Positions 9,920-20,353 of a stretch of DNA of 64,000 nucleotides are shown one piece after another. The first letter of the stretch is position 1. Each line of letters begins with the position of its first letter. The translations under genes were made by a program, and so were the position numbers. The notes under the pieces are model-generated. The model had not been told where the DNA came from. It ran no database searches and worked only from the letters and a program-made list of their open reading frames with translations. Source of the stretch: Paramarasmius palmivorus (taxonomy: Eukaryota; Basidiomycota; Agaricomycetes; Agaricales; Marasmiaceae); the NCBI GenBank assembly GCA_037176845.1, contig JAYKXP010000041.1:1-64000 (forward strand), given 5' to 3'.

Positions 9920-12672
9920 ATGGACTCCTCATTCAGCGCCTCCGATGTACACATGCACAATGCAGAGACTTTCTTGGTCAATCAGAGACTAAGCGTCGTT
10001 GCCGTTCAGTCATTATCTGGAGGGGCAACACCAAGGTATGTAACTTCTGGCCTACATTTTTCACAGTACTGACACGATGATGAAGAAACTATGGAAACAC
10101 AGACATTCCAAACATCTCTCACCGTTCTCAGAATCGCATGTTCCAGTAAGTGTCATGTACTGTTGGGCAACTCAAGACAGAGACTGATTTTAGCATTAGT
10201 GGAAATTTTCAAGACCCGTAAGTGTTACGCACCTTGGTTGACTAAACTTGGAGAAGACTGATTATAAATCTAGGCTCGCAATAACTCCACCACCCCCACC
10301 TATGGCTAATATATCAGCCTCTGATTCAATTACCTCCAACATCTCTCTCACACCCCCTGCCACAACGCCAACACCTCAAAGGTCATCTCCACTGGATACT
10401 AGAGCCTCTACATATGTCATCTCTATCTCTATCTCATGTCTACATTTTTCTTGCCACTAACAGTTCCATTAGCCTGTGCGATGACCGGGGTCGTTTCGTA
10501 GCATGGGTAGCATGCTTTGACCAACTCAATATCCAATATGCACCTCCAACCCACCAACACAAAACCTTTGACACCATACTTGCAGTACTACTGAGTCTCC
10601 GGAAACCCCCTCCCTTTGAAAATTCAACATTTTACGACCATCTTTCACTGCAGCTTACCTTTGACGACACTGGCAAAGAGATTGAAAGTTACGGAATCAC
10701 CTGGGCAGCCATTGCTCATGAGTGGGCAAACATGAGGGCTATGCCCAAAAGTGAATCGGACCTTAAAGGCAATTGCAGAAGTGCCTTTGTGAGAGTTTTT
10801 GAACAAGGAGAAGATTACTCCGTTGTGAGGCTTATAAAACGCTTGTGAACGAGCGAAATAATATGCCAGGTTGTGCGAGCGGGGTTCGACGTTGTCAAAG
10901 GATCCGTACAATCGACACAAGAAATCAACTAGCACACTAGTTGAACGTCTACAAATCACTAGGACACAAGGGAAGTGTACGAGCGATGAATGAAACAATG
11001 TAATATGATAATATAGTCTCGATATGATCAAGACAACGCGAGCCAACCTATAAACCTATCTATAACTATTCCTATACGTTCCTATGACGCAAAATAACCT
11101 ATCGAACCCAACAAGGGTAAAGACCTATTGTTCCTATGAAGGCTATGGTTACACTAGTCGAACTAGCACGACAACCAAAGGCACTGATTACACTAGTCGA
11201 ACTAGCACGACAATCAGGCCACCTATAAGCTAGTGGGGCTCCACACTAAGCTTTAACGACACTGGTGGGGCTCCACACCAAGTGAAAAGAGGGATCTAGT
11301 GGGGCTCCACACTAGTCCAGAAACAATCAATCCTATGCAAGAGACTAGACGCGCTAGCTCTGTCCTATGGGTATCTCAAAGTTCTAATTTCACGACTCTA
11401 GTTCAATATAGAGAAGGGCTTTTCAAGGTTTTATTTTCTAAGTTATTGTTCTAAGCACACGTCGCCTCTATGGTCAACGATAGAAGTCAAAAACTTTGCT
11501 ATTGAGCTCTAGGGCTACGTATATAGCGGGGTAATTGCTTGAGAGCTTCCTAGGGGAAACCCTGCTGCTTATATACCCGCGAGCGTACATATTTTACATA
11601 TAAGTGAAAGTGGGCACGATAAAGTAATAGTAACTATGCAAGAAATGAGAACGAGGAGAGGATTCTGTCCATATGAAGTAAGTATCTACCAGAAAAGGAA
11701 GGTTTGGATATATATTGGTCGGAATTCGACATTATTTTGCAGGTCTGCGAGTCATATTACTTTTTGGTTGCTAGGAAGTGGCGCGCGGAGGCGCTGTTCC
11801 ACATGGTGCGTTTCGGATATCGGTGCTAGGACATAGTTATTCCGCTCGGAACTTGCTAGGAGTCCGATCTCGACCGAAACGCTTCGGATTCGTATCCGAG
11901 GAAGGTAGGCTCTCTGCCCTTGTAGTTCTATATTATATTTTCTATGTCCTAGGACAGTCCTGGCACAGAATCCTGTCTGTTTCCTTGTTATAGGACTATA
12001 TGTCCCTCACTAGTGTCTGTACTAGCAGTAGGAATCCCAACTCGAAGCTCGAGGGATATTCCGATCGATATGGAAAGCTGTTAAGCCTCCATATGGTCCT
12101 CGTATCGATGACCCGGTTACTCGGACATTTCTAATCCTGGTAACTCTGCTCTCGAAGGCGACTCGCACCTCCAGCTTCTACCGTATTTGGTATATAGCTC
12201 TGATTCGTCCCCTAGGGTCCTTCTACGCTGTGGTAGTTGGTCCTCGTTCACTATCCCATCTCATATGTCCCATAGCGCGAGTATAGTGTGGCCATATGAC
12301 CTACTAGGAAGTCTACCAGGTACAGTAGCATGTCCTCGTAAGGTTCCAGCCTGGTAATAGAGTATAGATACGGTCTACAGGTTTCGACGCGTACCCTAGC
12401 GCAATCATATAGGGCTAACGTCGACATCAACGTCTATGCGCGCGCAGCTAGTATTCACTACGCAGTGCATGCCTATCTTATTCTTCGTCATATGCGTACT
12501 ACTAGGTTCCTAGTAGTGCTACCAAGTCCATATAGTACTTAGTACGATGTACTAGTGCGATTCTGAACACAACAATTAGTGTCAAAATGACTGTTTTTCA
12601 GCGATTTCGTTCTGGTACCCTCACACCGTCAAGTTAGTATTAACCTTTCTTGACCTCTCAGATGATAACTGA
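9920..12672 (+). pseudogene. unknown spliced gene interrupted by a solo LTR
   Basis: Plus-strand gene with ATG at 9920 (MDSSFSASDVHMHNAET...). Exon 1 ends at 10035 (AAG|GTATGT) and exon 2 (10103-10145) continues in frame. Later exons include a Pro/Thr/Ser-rich segment (ITPPPPPMANISASDS, about 10270-10380) and a long final exon from 10464 reading GRFVAWVACFDQLNIQYAPP. The middle exon boundaries are uncertain because one intron would be only about 31 bp. At 10823 a 1802-bp LTR interrupts the final exon. Ignoring it and one copy of the CCGT target duplication, the frame continues as KLVLTFLDLSDDN and stops at 12672. No domain is recognised. The LTR makes this copy unlikely to yield the original C-terminus, although the readthrough end adds only a few residues (stop at 10846-10848). 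Confidence 0.55.
10824..12625. mobile_element. solo LTR, 1.8-kb family, copy 1 (CCGT target duplication)
   Basis: Starts TGTGAGG and ends CCCTCACA (short inverted ends of TG...CA type) and is flanked on both sides by CCGT (10820-10823 and 12626-12629). A second copy lies at 29844-31611 and a 3' fragment at 59876-60027. Inside are tandem short units: CTAGTCGAACTAGCACGACAA twice in this copy but once in copy 2, and TAGTGGGGCTCCACACTA about three times. It holds no long reading frame. Length, ends and target duplications fit a solo LTR left by recombination; a 4-bp duplication is less usual than 5 bp for gypsy elements but occurs. Confidence 0.8.
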
Positions 12673-12704
12673 ACCCTTCACCTAGGTCAGAGGCCACTAC
12701 TGCG

Positions 12705-13238
12705 ATGCCTCTCAGGACAACCGACAATGTGGCTGCAGCACCATACCCAGTGCACTGCAAAATCAACATTCTAGTCACTAGAGCAGTTGATCGAAGAGAC
12801 TATCCGATATATGACAGGCTCTCGCCTCTTGCTCAACAGCTGTGCACAATTTTTGAGCTCATGCCTCTGTCTGCCGAGTGCAAGCTCAACCCTACAGATC
12901 GATGCGTCTATCGCCAGGCAACAATGGACTTGGCTATTGCTTGCCTTTGTGCCCAAGCTATTGGGCTTAGGAACATTTGCCTTTTTGCTATGACAATAGT
13001 CCCCCACAAAGCTACCTTGTATCAGGGGTGTATTTCAGTAAGTTCATTTGATGCATTTCAGGTAATTGTATTTAAGAACGTTCAATTCATACAGGAAGAA
13101 GGAGAGATAAGTATCCGTTCAGATCTCAGATCATTCAGGTTTGCCCTGGACATGCCCTGGGGATTCTTGAACTGGATGGTTGTTCTCTATCGTATACGCC
13201 AATATACTGAAACCGTTCTGGTTCCGGTGATACACTGA
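12705..13238 (+). CDS. hypothetical protein, 177 codons, unknown
   Basis: Plus-strand frame starting MPLRTTDNVAAAPYPVH, with a hydrophobic stretch (ATMDLAIACLCAQAIGLRNI) and no recognised motif. The region 13010-13090 contains two sequences ending in CAG (TATTTCAG, CATTTCAG) followed by GTA, so the true structure may be spliced and the listed end may be wrong. It starts 33 bp after the stop of the LTR-split gene, and a CCTAG acceptor-like site precedes its ATG, so it could be a further exon of that gene. Confidence 0.35.
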   Translation: MPLRTTDNVAAAPYPVHCKINILVTRAVDRRDYPIYDRLSPLAQQLCTIFELMPLSAECKLNPTDRCVYRQATMDLAIACLCAQAIGLRNICLFAMTIVPHKATLYQGCISVSSFDAFQVIVFKNVQFIQEEGEISIRSDLRSFRFALDMPWGFLNWMVVLYRIRQYTETVLVPVIH

Positions 13239-14137
13239 TTTTTATAACACTTTAATTTTGAACGCATTATGCATATTTCTTTATTGTTATGCTATAAAAA
13301 GGGTTCTGAAGGACTAGTATGAGCCCTGAATAGCTAGTCATTGTCACTGGTACATGGGACTATGTCATGCTGGCAGAGAACAGTTACATGGTACGCCTCA
13401 CATTGGGTATCTGGCTGCTGCTATGCATATACTAGGGGTCTGCAAATTCACAGACACCTACCCGAAACCTGTAGGGGCTAATATAAGGTGGAACTTACCT
13501 TGTATAAGGTCACCATGCTACTAGTTGGCATACTCAAGAGACATTTACGCTTTTATTAATTCTTCGTGACCTACTATAAGATAGAGAGGGCTTTGGGGGA
13601 TCACCACGGCTTGATTGGAAATGACCGATGGCCCGGGGGCAGACCTATCGGACTTGATATTCCGAAGCGTTCCTTTGGATCGGACACAGAGGCAAAGCTG
13701 TTAAAACGGTGGCAACGCCTGAAACACTTAGCATGGAAGCAGATACAGTGGATATACCACTTATGGAAGGGTCCCATATGACTATGGAGACTTATAAAAG
13801 ATGTGCCAGGTCTAGATAACGGATGACTGAGCATGATTGGCGTGCGGACTGGTCAGAAACGACTATCATTGGTGGAAAAGCGCCTTGGTGCATAGAAAAG
13901 AAAATTTTAAAGAGGCTAAACGCCAACCCACAGGCACAGGATTCAACTCCTGAGTCTAAACATAGAAATTCCTATTTATTGGTCACGCTTACACGACTTA
14001 TATGGACGTTGTGACACTCTTATTTCCCTCATATGTATATTTCTCCTCGTATCATCTCTGTTCCATCTCTGTTCCTCATCGTTCCGTCTATTTTCTGACT
14101 TATATTACCTAAAATTCTTGTTTTCACTTCTCAGACA
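13239..14137. other. unassigned sequence with one short basic frame
   Basis: Mostly non-coding. The best frame is 13566-13781 (+), a basic 71-codon stretch (MTYYKIERALGDHHGLIGND...) with no recognised family. It may be a relic of a retroelement polyprotein, but nothing supports that firmly. Confidence 0.3.
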
Positions 14138-14146
14138 GTATATAAG
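14138..14146 (+). promoter_or_regulatory. TATA-like box
   Basis: GTATATAAG lies about 65 bp upstream of sequence that resembles the region just after the 1.8-kb LTR at 60.03 kb. This suggests a retroelement promoter. Sequence only; no start site is known. Confidence 0.3.
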
Positions 14147-14199
14147 CTACCTATCATGTAGGAGAGCGGAAGAAGAAGAAGGGAGATGCACTGCCCGCC

Positions 14200-14440
14200 C
14201 ATATCTATAGATTGTATGTGGCTATCAAACGAATAGACATCTGATTCAGTTGATCTATTGTTGATCTGTGTATTCAACTTCTACTTCATCAGGACGAGCC
14301 CTAGATCTAAAAGTCTAGTTGAGACCTGTATTGCAGACAAGAGCTTGAGTCGAGTTTGATAGAGACCAAGTGTATTGGCTTGTAATCTGTTGCATTTGGC
14401 ATTGGTTGCATTGCATCTTTTATTAGAGATTGAACCTCGT
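14200..14440 (+). repeat. retroelement leader-like sequence shared with 60033-60210
   Basis: ATTGTATGTGG(C/T)TATC and TGCAGACAAGA(G/A)CTTGAG(T/A)G occur in the same order here and immediately downstream of the LTR 3' end at 60027. This block is therefore probably the untranslated leader of the same or a related LTR element, but here no matching LTR precedes it. Confidence 0.45.
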
Positions 14441-14880
14441 ACTAGATTGTCTGTTAAAGACCTTCTAGAAGCTTTTGACTATTTGTGTTGAGAGCTTTGT
14501 GACGTAGAGAGGCCCAGATCGACCATTGGAGAGTCGGTTGGATTCCTGCTTGTGCACATGTCGTTGATTCAGTTCTAGTAAGGACAATCTACTCAAGGCA
14601 GTATTAGGTCACACCCAAGAAAGCTAGTATTAGCCCTTGGCATTGTTCATATAGCTTGTATAAGCCCAAACCCACACGTACATACCCTATTAAAAGGTGT
14701 ATCATAACCTGCTCTAGTCTACTAGAAGCGTATTATCACTTGAACTATTAGTTTTGTGTGCAATTCTAAGCACGGCAACTCTGATCACATCGAACCACAC
14801 TTGCACACACTGTCCACAGTAGTGCTAGACCTACTATTAGCATCTATTACCTGGTTACTTTCGTACCAGGTTTAGTGGTC
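14441..14880. other. no gene seen
   Basis: Non-coding sequence between the leader-like block and the next exon-like frame. It contains CTACTAGAAG-type short repeats only. Confidence 0.25.
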
Positions 14881-15147
14881 ATTATCGGCTTACCAGGCAC
14901 TCAAGCCTGAAGACATTCTCTCCAGTCTCGAGAAATACATCCCCCAAACTCTTCCAGCCCCTCATAACTCTCCAAGGAACCCACAAAGTTCAAGTCAAAG
15001 CAGTGGAAGGGCATTGGGTACCAGTGGAGCCAGAGGAGCCAGCCACAGATATGGGAATGATGACCAGCCCCTTATTTATTCACCTATGCCCAAACACCCC
15101 ATTGATATTGCAGAAGTGGAGCTTGGTCAAAGGCTTACTCTCTCTTG
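14881..15147 (+). CDS. exon-like fragment of unknown gene (about 85 codons)
   Basis: An open plus-strand frame follows an acceptor-like AGGTTTAG and reads LKPEDILSSLEKYIPQTLPA, then a Ser/Gln/Arg-rich linker, then SPMPKHPIDIAEVELGQRL, and stops at TGA 15145. The composition is protein-like and the frame lacks a start codon, so it is best seen as a 3' exon or relic. Family unknown; a gag-like origin is possible given the leader-like sequence upstream. Confidence 0.35.
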
Positions 15148-16180
15148 AACACTGTGTTGGCTAGATATTCCCCACCTCCCTTCGTTCTCATTGAAGACAT
15201 ACACTATGTAATAGTAATAATTATATGTTTGTCGAGTAATAAAATTTTGGCATACTTTTGCGTGTGCAACGTCCTCCATGCCTTCAATGACTTTGCATTC
15301 AGACTAGTGATCCCAAATTCAATTTGAACCAAGTTTAGATGCTACATGACAGATACCTGAGTAAGAGCATGTACTCTTACTATGACCAATTGACATTGTA
15401 CCACGATAACTTTGTAGATCTAGATGTGCCCCTCAATGCCAATCATGTACTGTTATATGATGCGTATTCTTGTAGATCCCAAACAATGTATCTGTTGTAT
15501 CACAAGTATGATGCTTCGGGGATGTTAATAATAAGAGGCACTTGCGTTGTATATTCATAGCAGTATTCCTGGGGCGGCCTGCTGCCACTCAATGAACCTT
15601 GTATACTCTTTGTGACGTCAAGATGCATGATTGTTGAAGCAACATCGGACTCCCCTCTTGCTAGTGACATTTTCAAGTCACTCCATCTACCTGCTTCGCA
15701 TGTCCCTTGACATTTGAGGTGCAACAAGATCAAAGGGACAGTAGAATGTGACAGTAGAACATTTCTGTGGAGCAATTCCAGATAGCCTTAAGATTGAATG
15801 TAACCAGCTGCGTTAAGAATGACACGGAACCCAACAGGAGCAATGGCAAACAAGAATAAATTACACATGATAGATATAAATGTTCCAAAACGCGAGCTCT
15901 TGCCTCCATACATCTATCCTTCTCAGACACGGGTCAGAAAGACTTCTTGAGGTCTTGTTAAAGCAGGATATGATCAGCACTGATACATGCATCAGAGGAA
16001 TCCGGAACTTCTGATAACCCATTACACATGTGACAAGAGGGTACCATAAATGGAACTCATGACAGCCTGTTATAATCTGGCTACTATGCGATATCATTGA
16101 GAGATAGCTGTGACATTTGATGTCTCCGTCTCCGGCTAGTCCCATTTTTTCTCACATTTCGATGGACTCTCGTAACCTGG
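15148..16180. other. no recognisable gene
   Basis: AT-rich sequence with only short frames on both strands and no domain or repeat I can name. Confidence 0.3.
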
Positions 16181-16619
16181 TTTCTTCTCCTTGTATCGGA
16201 ATGCCTGCGGATGGGCAATGGACATGCTTGGATGTGCTAGGACGATAACAGACGTGAATGGATGTATATCAAGTAGTCCATTCCGGTCCATCACCAGCCA
16301 TCACCGTCCATCACCGTCCACGAACTTCCTGGACATTCCCAGATGACTTTGGACGATTTTTGTCCAACAAAAACTGGCATAGTGACCTGTGACCTCGCTA
16401 TCTGGAAGTGACTATTCAGATGGGATCTTGGAGGTCTGTGACTGCTGAAAATTTTTCAGATGTTAGTGCCCAGAACTGCCAAATTTGGCAGCTTTTTGGT
16501 GGTCACATCTAGTGACCTTTCGGATGAGACCTCCGTGACCTGTGACCATCCGAAAAATTTCAGACAATTTTGGGCTTGTGATGTGTGACCATCTGAATTG
16601 AATGAAATACCCCAGTACC
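16181..16619 (-). repeat. relic related to the arms of the 28.6-kb palindromic element
   Basis: GCCAAATTTGGCAGC, GTCACATCTAG and AATTTCAGACAATTTTGGGC occur here in the same order as in the arm at 32950-33035 (and inverted at 29315-29400). Upstream is a run of CCATCACCGTCCATCACC units. This is a decayed member of the same element family, and it abuts the second copy of repeat R1. Confidence 0.5.
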
Positions 16620-16988
16620 TCTGCTGTGTAAGATTCAAGGCCAATTTCCCACGTCTACTTGTCCATGATCCATCTATCTCTTTGTCTCTCACACCAAAAA
16701 CTAAGCTTGAACACCAGCAAAATGTCTTCAGTATGATAAGGGCATGACAATGGATTATGAACATTACAGCCTGGAATAATTCTGACATACATTATAATCC
16801 TCTATCATCTTATAAGGGGGTTATAATGTGGTTATAATACCGTTATCAGGTGTGTACAAGGTAGTTACAAGCCCATTACAATAACAGCTCAGAATAAAAT
16901 TGGAGTACCATGCCTATACAACTATATGTCAGAGCAATGTCCCCCATATAACATCCAATGTTATCTCAGAGTGAGATATCCTATGTAA
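16620..16988 (+). repeat. dispersed repeat R1, copy 2, broken at the Helitron 3' end
   Basis: Matches 4786-5178 closely until ATGTAA at 16988, then breaks off. The next base of the reference copy would be T, so the insertion is between A and T, the Helitron target. Confidence 0.85.
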
Positions 16989-17020
16989 CTAGCTGGAAGT
17001 GGGTTGGAGTAAACCTCCAA
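16989..17020 (-). other. Helitron 3' terminus with hairpin
   Basis: Minus strand: a perfect 6-bp stem with 5-nt loop, then 11 bases, then CTAG, then host T. This is the termination signal recognised in rolling-circle transposition. Confidence 0.85.
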
Positions 17021-17085
17021 TGAGCCGAGTTCGATCTAGGGGGTTCTTAACATAAGTGAGATAAGTAAGATAAGTAAGATATCAA

Positions 17086-18747
17086 TTAACATTCTATGTA
17101 GAATGCAAATGAGGCTTTATAACCACAACATATAGTAAAGTCCAATGTACCTTTAGACAAATCTTTATTTAATATATACTTGCTACGCTGGCTTGCAGTT
17201 GATGATAGCCCATCATGAAACCATACCTTACCATAGCTATCCAATGTACGGGCAATAAAATGACTACCATTATAGTAGATTACTCCAGCAAGTCTATAAG
17301 ATCTCAAAGACTGGTTAACTGGTAATGTAACTTCAACATCAATATAGGGCATTTTTCTTTCAGGACCCCATTCCCGTATTGAAAAGACAAGTAGTGGTAG
17401 TGCATCTTCAAAAGAGTATGAAGATGTTACTTCACCCATACATTGGTTACAAGCACTTAAATGGTTGGATGTACGATCAGAAGTTAGTCTACAAATTAAA
17501 TGTGAAATAGATAGAAAGAGTTCATTTGGCTGTTCAATCAACAGTGAGCGCTGAAGTTCCATTTGTCCTGAGTTGATAACCTCACACCTTATATATCTAT
17601 CAAATCGTTTTATAGTATATCTTTGGTGGCAAATTATTAGTTCAAGGATCTCTGCCACAGAGGCAAATTCTCTATATTTGAACTTAGCAGGATTTGTTTC
17701 AATAAGACAGCTTCTAAATAGATTGTGTGCTTCTGAAATAGATATATTGCCATCTAAACAAGATTGGAAATAGCTTTGAACTTGATGTAAAATTGGATTG
17801 CCAAGTGTCTGAAATTTGTTGGTCCATAAATTAGAATCAGAACACCACAATGGCCAAAGAATGGCAATAGTAGCATCATATGCACAGCTGTTGTCTAACC
17901 AAATTGGTGCTGATAATGATTCTATATGTGATATATTATTATTGTTGACTCGCAGACATTTATTACTATTAGTGGAATCCTTCAGGTTTAAGTCAGAATA
18001 AACTCGCTTTTTTATACCAGATGTATTAGTTGATTGTTTAGATTGTAAGGATATACTATCTTTTTTGCTATCCTTAGCCTTTTTACTGTGAGATATGATT
18101 TCCCATCCCAGCTGATCAACATCTAATTCAGTAAGTGGATCTCTATTGTTCCATCTGATCGTAGAGTAGACAGTTGATGGTACATATGAATCACCCATGA
18201 CTTTACGAAAAGAGCTGATTAAAGTATTTCTTGTATCACCTTGAACTGTAATTGGAAGATTACCCTCATATCTTCTCTTGGTGATATCGTCCAATAATTC
18301 AAGTTCACGGTATTCTTGTCTGAGTGCAGAGCCTTGTAAGCCTCCAGTAATTTTCCCTTGATCAAAGCTCTGAAGAATCACAGTCCCTGCTGCTGATGAG
18401 CTACGGGAAAGTGCAGTGTAATATCCATGAAAGTCATGGCAATTATTCAAGTGGACAGGATTATAACCTCTTGTTTTGCCTTGTGATGAAAAATCAGTCA
18501 TAGCAAAGCAAGGCACAACATCAACTTGTGTATGAAATACTTTTAAGAATTTACCCTTTCCATGTGGAAGTCTAACAATACATTGTTCAGAAGTTGGAGT
18601 AATTGGAACAACATTAAGAGGCAATCCTTCAATTTGTATGTCAGATGGTGGATTTTTAAGTTTAACAAATAACAAATAATGTATCAAGTCTCTGTCTATT
18701 AGGTGGCCCTCTGCAGGTCCATCCATAAACTGTAGCTTCTTGTCCAC
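17086..18747 (-). pseudogene. Helitron transposase C-terminus: end of helicase plus ubiquitin-protease-like domain
   Basis: 553-codon open frame. About residues 30-125 are the end of the SF1/PIF1-type helicase (KLKNPPSDIQIEGLPLNVVP and GYYTALSRSSSAAGT, a motif VI-like block). A Lys/Ser-rich linker (about 210-260) leads to a second domain. That domain has a Cys box (LDNSCAYDAT, about residue 288, + coordinate near 17880), a possible zinc pair (ACNQC) and a His box (GVIYYNGSHFIARTLDS, about 494, near 17265). The order and spacing resemble ubiquitin-specific proteases (peptidase family C19). Cysteine peptidase fusions are known in some Helitrons, but I cannot confirm this subfamily. The frame joins the upstream helicase frame through a 7-bp tandem duplication at 18664-18677 that causes a frameshift. 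The apparent first codon is GTG, not a real start. Confidence 0.75.
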
Positions 18748-20353
18748 ATGTTATGTTTAATTCAGTAGCTAGATTCTTTCGAATCATTACTGGCATATCC
18801 TTACACAGACTTAGCTTTGGTGGTGTCAGAGTATCAGAGCTACATGGGTCTAATTTCCAAAGGTATTCTTGCCACTCTGGTGTCATCTGTTTAAGTTGAA
18901 TATACTGAGACTCTTCTCTACTTGAGTGGGGATCAGCCTTGATGGTATCTTCACAGTAGAAGTGATGAAGCCTTTGATTAGCCTCTTGTGCAAAACAATC
19001 AGCACCAATTGAATTGATTTCATCTTTTTGAATATTCAATGCTGTGATAATTGCAACATTTCTAAAATTCTGGTCACAAATTGAACTACCACCCTCTAAT
19101 GTTGTAGTTACCAGTGAGTTGAGAAATGGTATATCAGCAGGAGTACAGTTTTTGTACCGCATGTTTTCTAAAGCTGTTCGATACTATGAATCTGCTTCAC
19201 TTTGGGTCTTTTGTCTCATATTTTGATGTAGTATAACAACAGTTGTAACAAGATGCCAAAGAGACTTGCCTATAGCTTCTTGCTGACGTACTGTGCTTTG
19301 TAGCATACCAATTCGTCGACCATAAAGAGATATACTTTCACCACCTACTGGAGGAGGTAGTTGAGCAAAGTCACCAGCAAAAATCATATTTAAACCACCA
19401 AATTCAATATCTTCCTTAAGGAGACAAAGACATAGCTGTCTACTAATGTGGTATAACTCCCATGCTGAAAGCATTGATACTTCATCTAGAAACACATACT
19501 GAACACCAATCAGTCTCTCTCGTACACTTGATAGATTGGTGTTCTTAGAGTATTCACTAATTCCAAATGCAGAATGATATGTTGACCCTCCTAGAAGAGC
19601 AGCTGCACTTCCAGTGGGAGCAACTACAAGTAGCTGATAGCTTTCATTTCTTAGCTGGAAGAAATGCATCAGAGCTTTTAACACAGTAGACTTTCCAGTA
19701 CCACCCATACCTCCAATATACATTTTTAATTGACCTGAATCAGATAGAGATGCATGATTGGCTATAATATGGAATGCTCTCTTTTGCTCATCATTAAGAT
19801 TAAACAGAGCTAAAGTGTCATCAATATAGTTTTGACTGACTCCTGCATCGAAGGACTTGTCCAAGTATGATTTGTTTATAACTTTTACAGTATCAGTTGA
19901 TCTATACAGCTTTCCCTTATTATTGCGCTGTGCAATAAACTCAGTGCACACATATTGTGGAACATTTCCAGCTCGAAGATCAGACATTTCTTTGTGTTTC
20001 TTTGTTAAGCATGTCTTCCAATGATCTCGTGTGTGTTTAGATATAGCAATTGACTCATCATCACATGACATTCTTGACTTTGATGATAAAGTCTGATTCC
20101 ATCCACTATCACCTAATATTGAACATATTTCTAGCTTCTTAGCTAAAAGCCTGTGGTAGTTTAATGAATACTCTGCATTTTGAGCTGGTGTTTCAAAGTC
20201 ATTAGTGTCAACTTCTTTAATTGAGCCAATAGCATCAGCTAATTCATCTGGAAGTTCAATAGGTATACTATCTTCATCTTCAATATCATCATACATAATG
20301 TCCCAGCTGCTTTGAAGCTGATTGTTCTTTCTCATTTGTGCATGATAGTCATC
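18662..20353 (-). pseudogene. Helitron PIF1-type helicase region
   Basis: Two consecutive frames (20335-19184, 19162-18662) separated by a single TAG near 19193. The first holds Walker A (GGMGGTGKST), Walker B with downstream Ser (VFLDEVSML) and the PIF1 motif FAGDFAQLPPPVG. The second continues with the domain around GADCFAQEANQRLHHFYCED and MPVMIRKNLATELNITCGQE. In Helitrons this 5'-3' DNA helicase unwinds the donor strand during rolling-circle transposition. All ATP-binding residues are intact, but the TAG, a TGA at 20355 that separates it from the Rep part, and the 7-bp duplication make the gene inactive as read. Confidence 0.9.
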
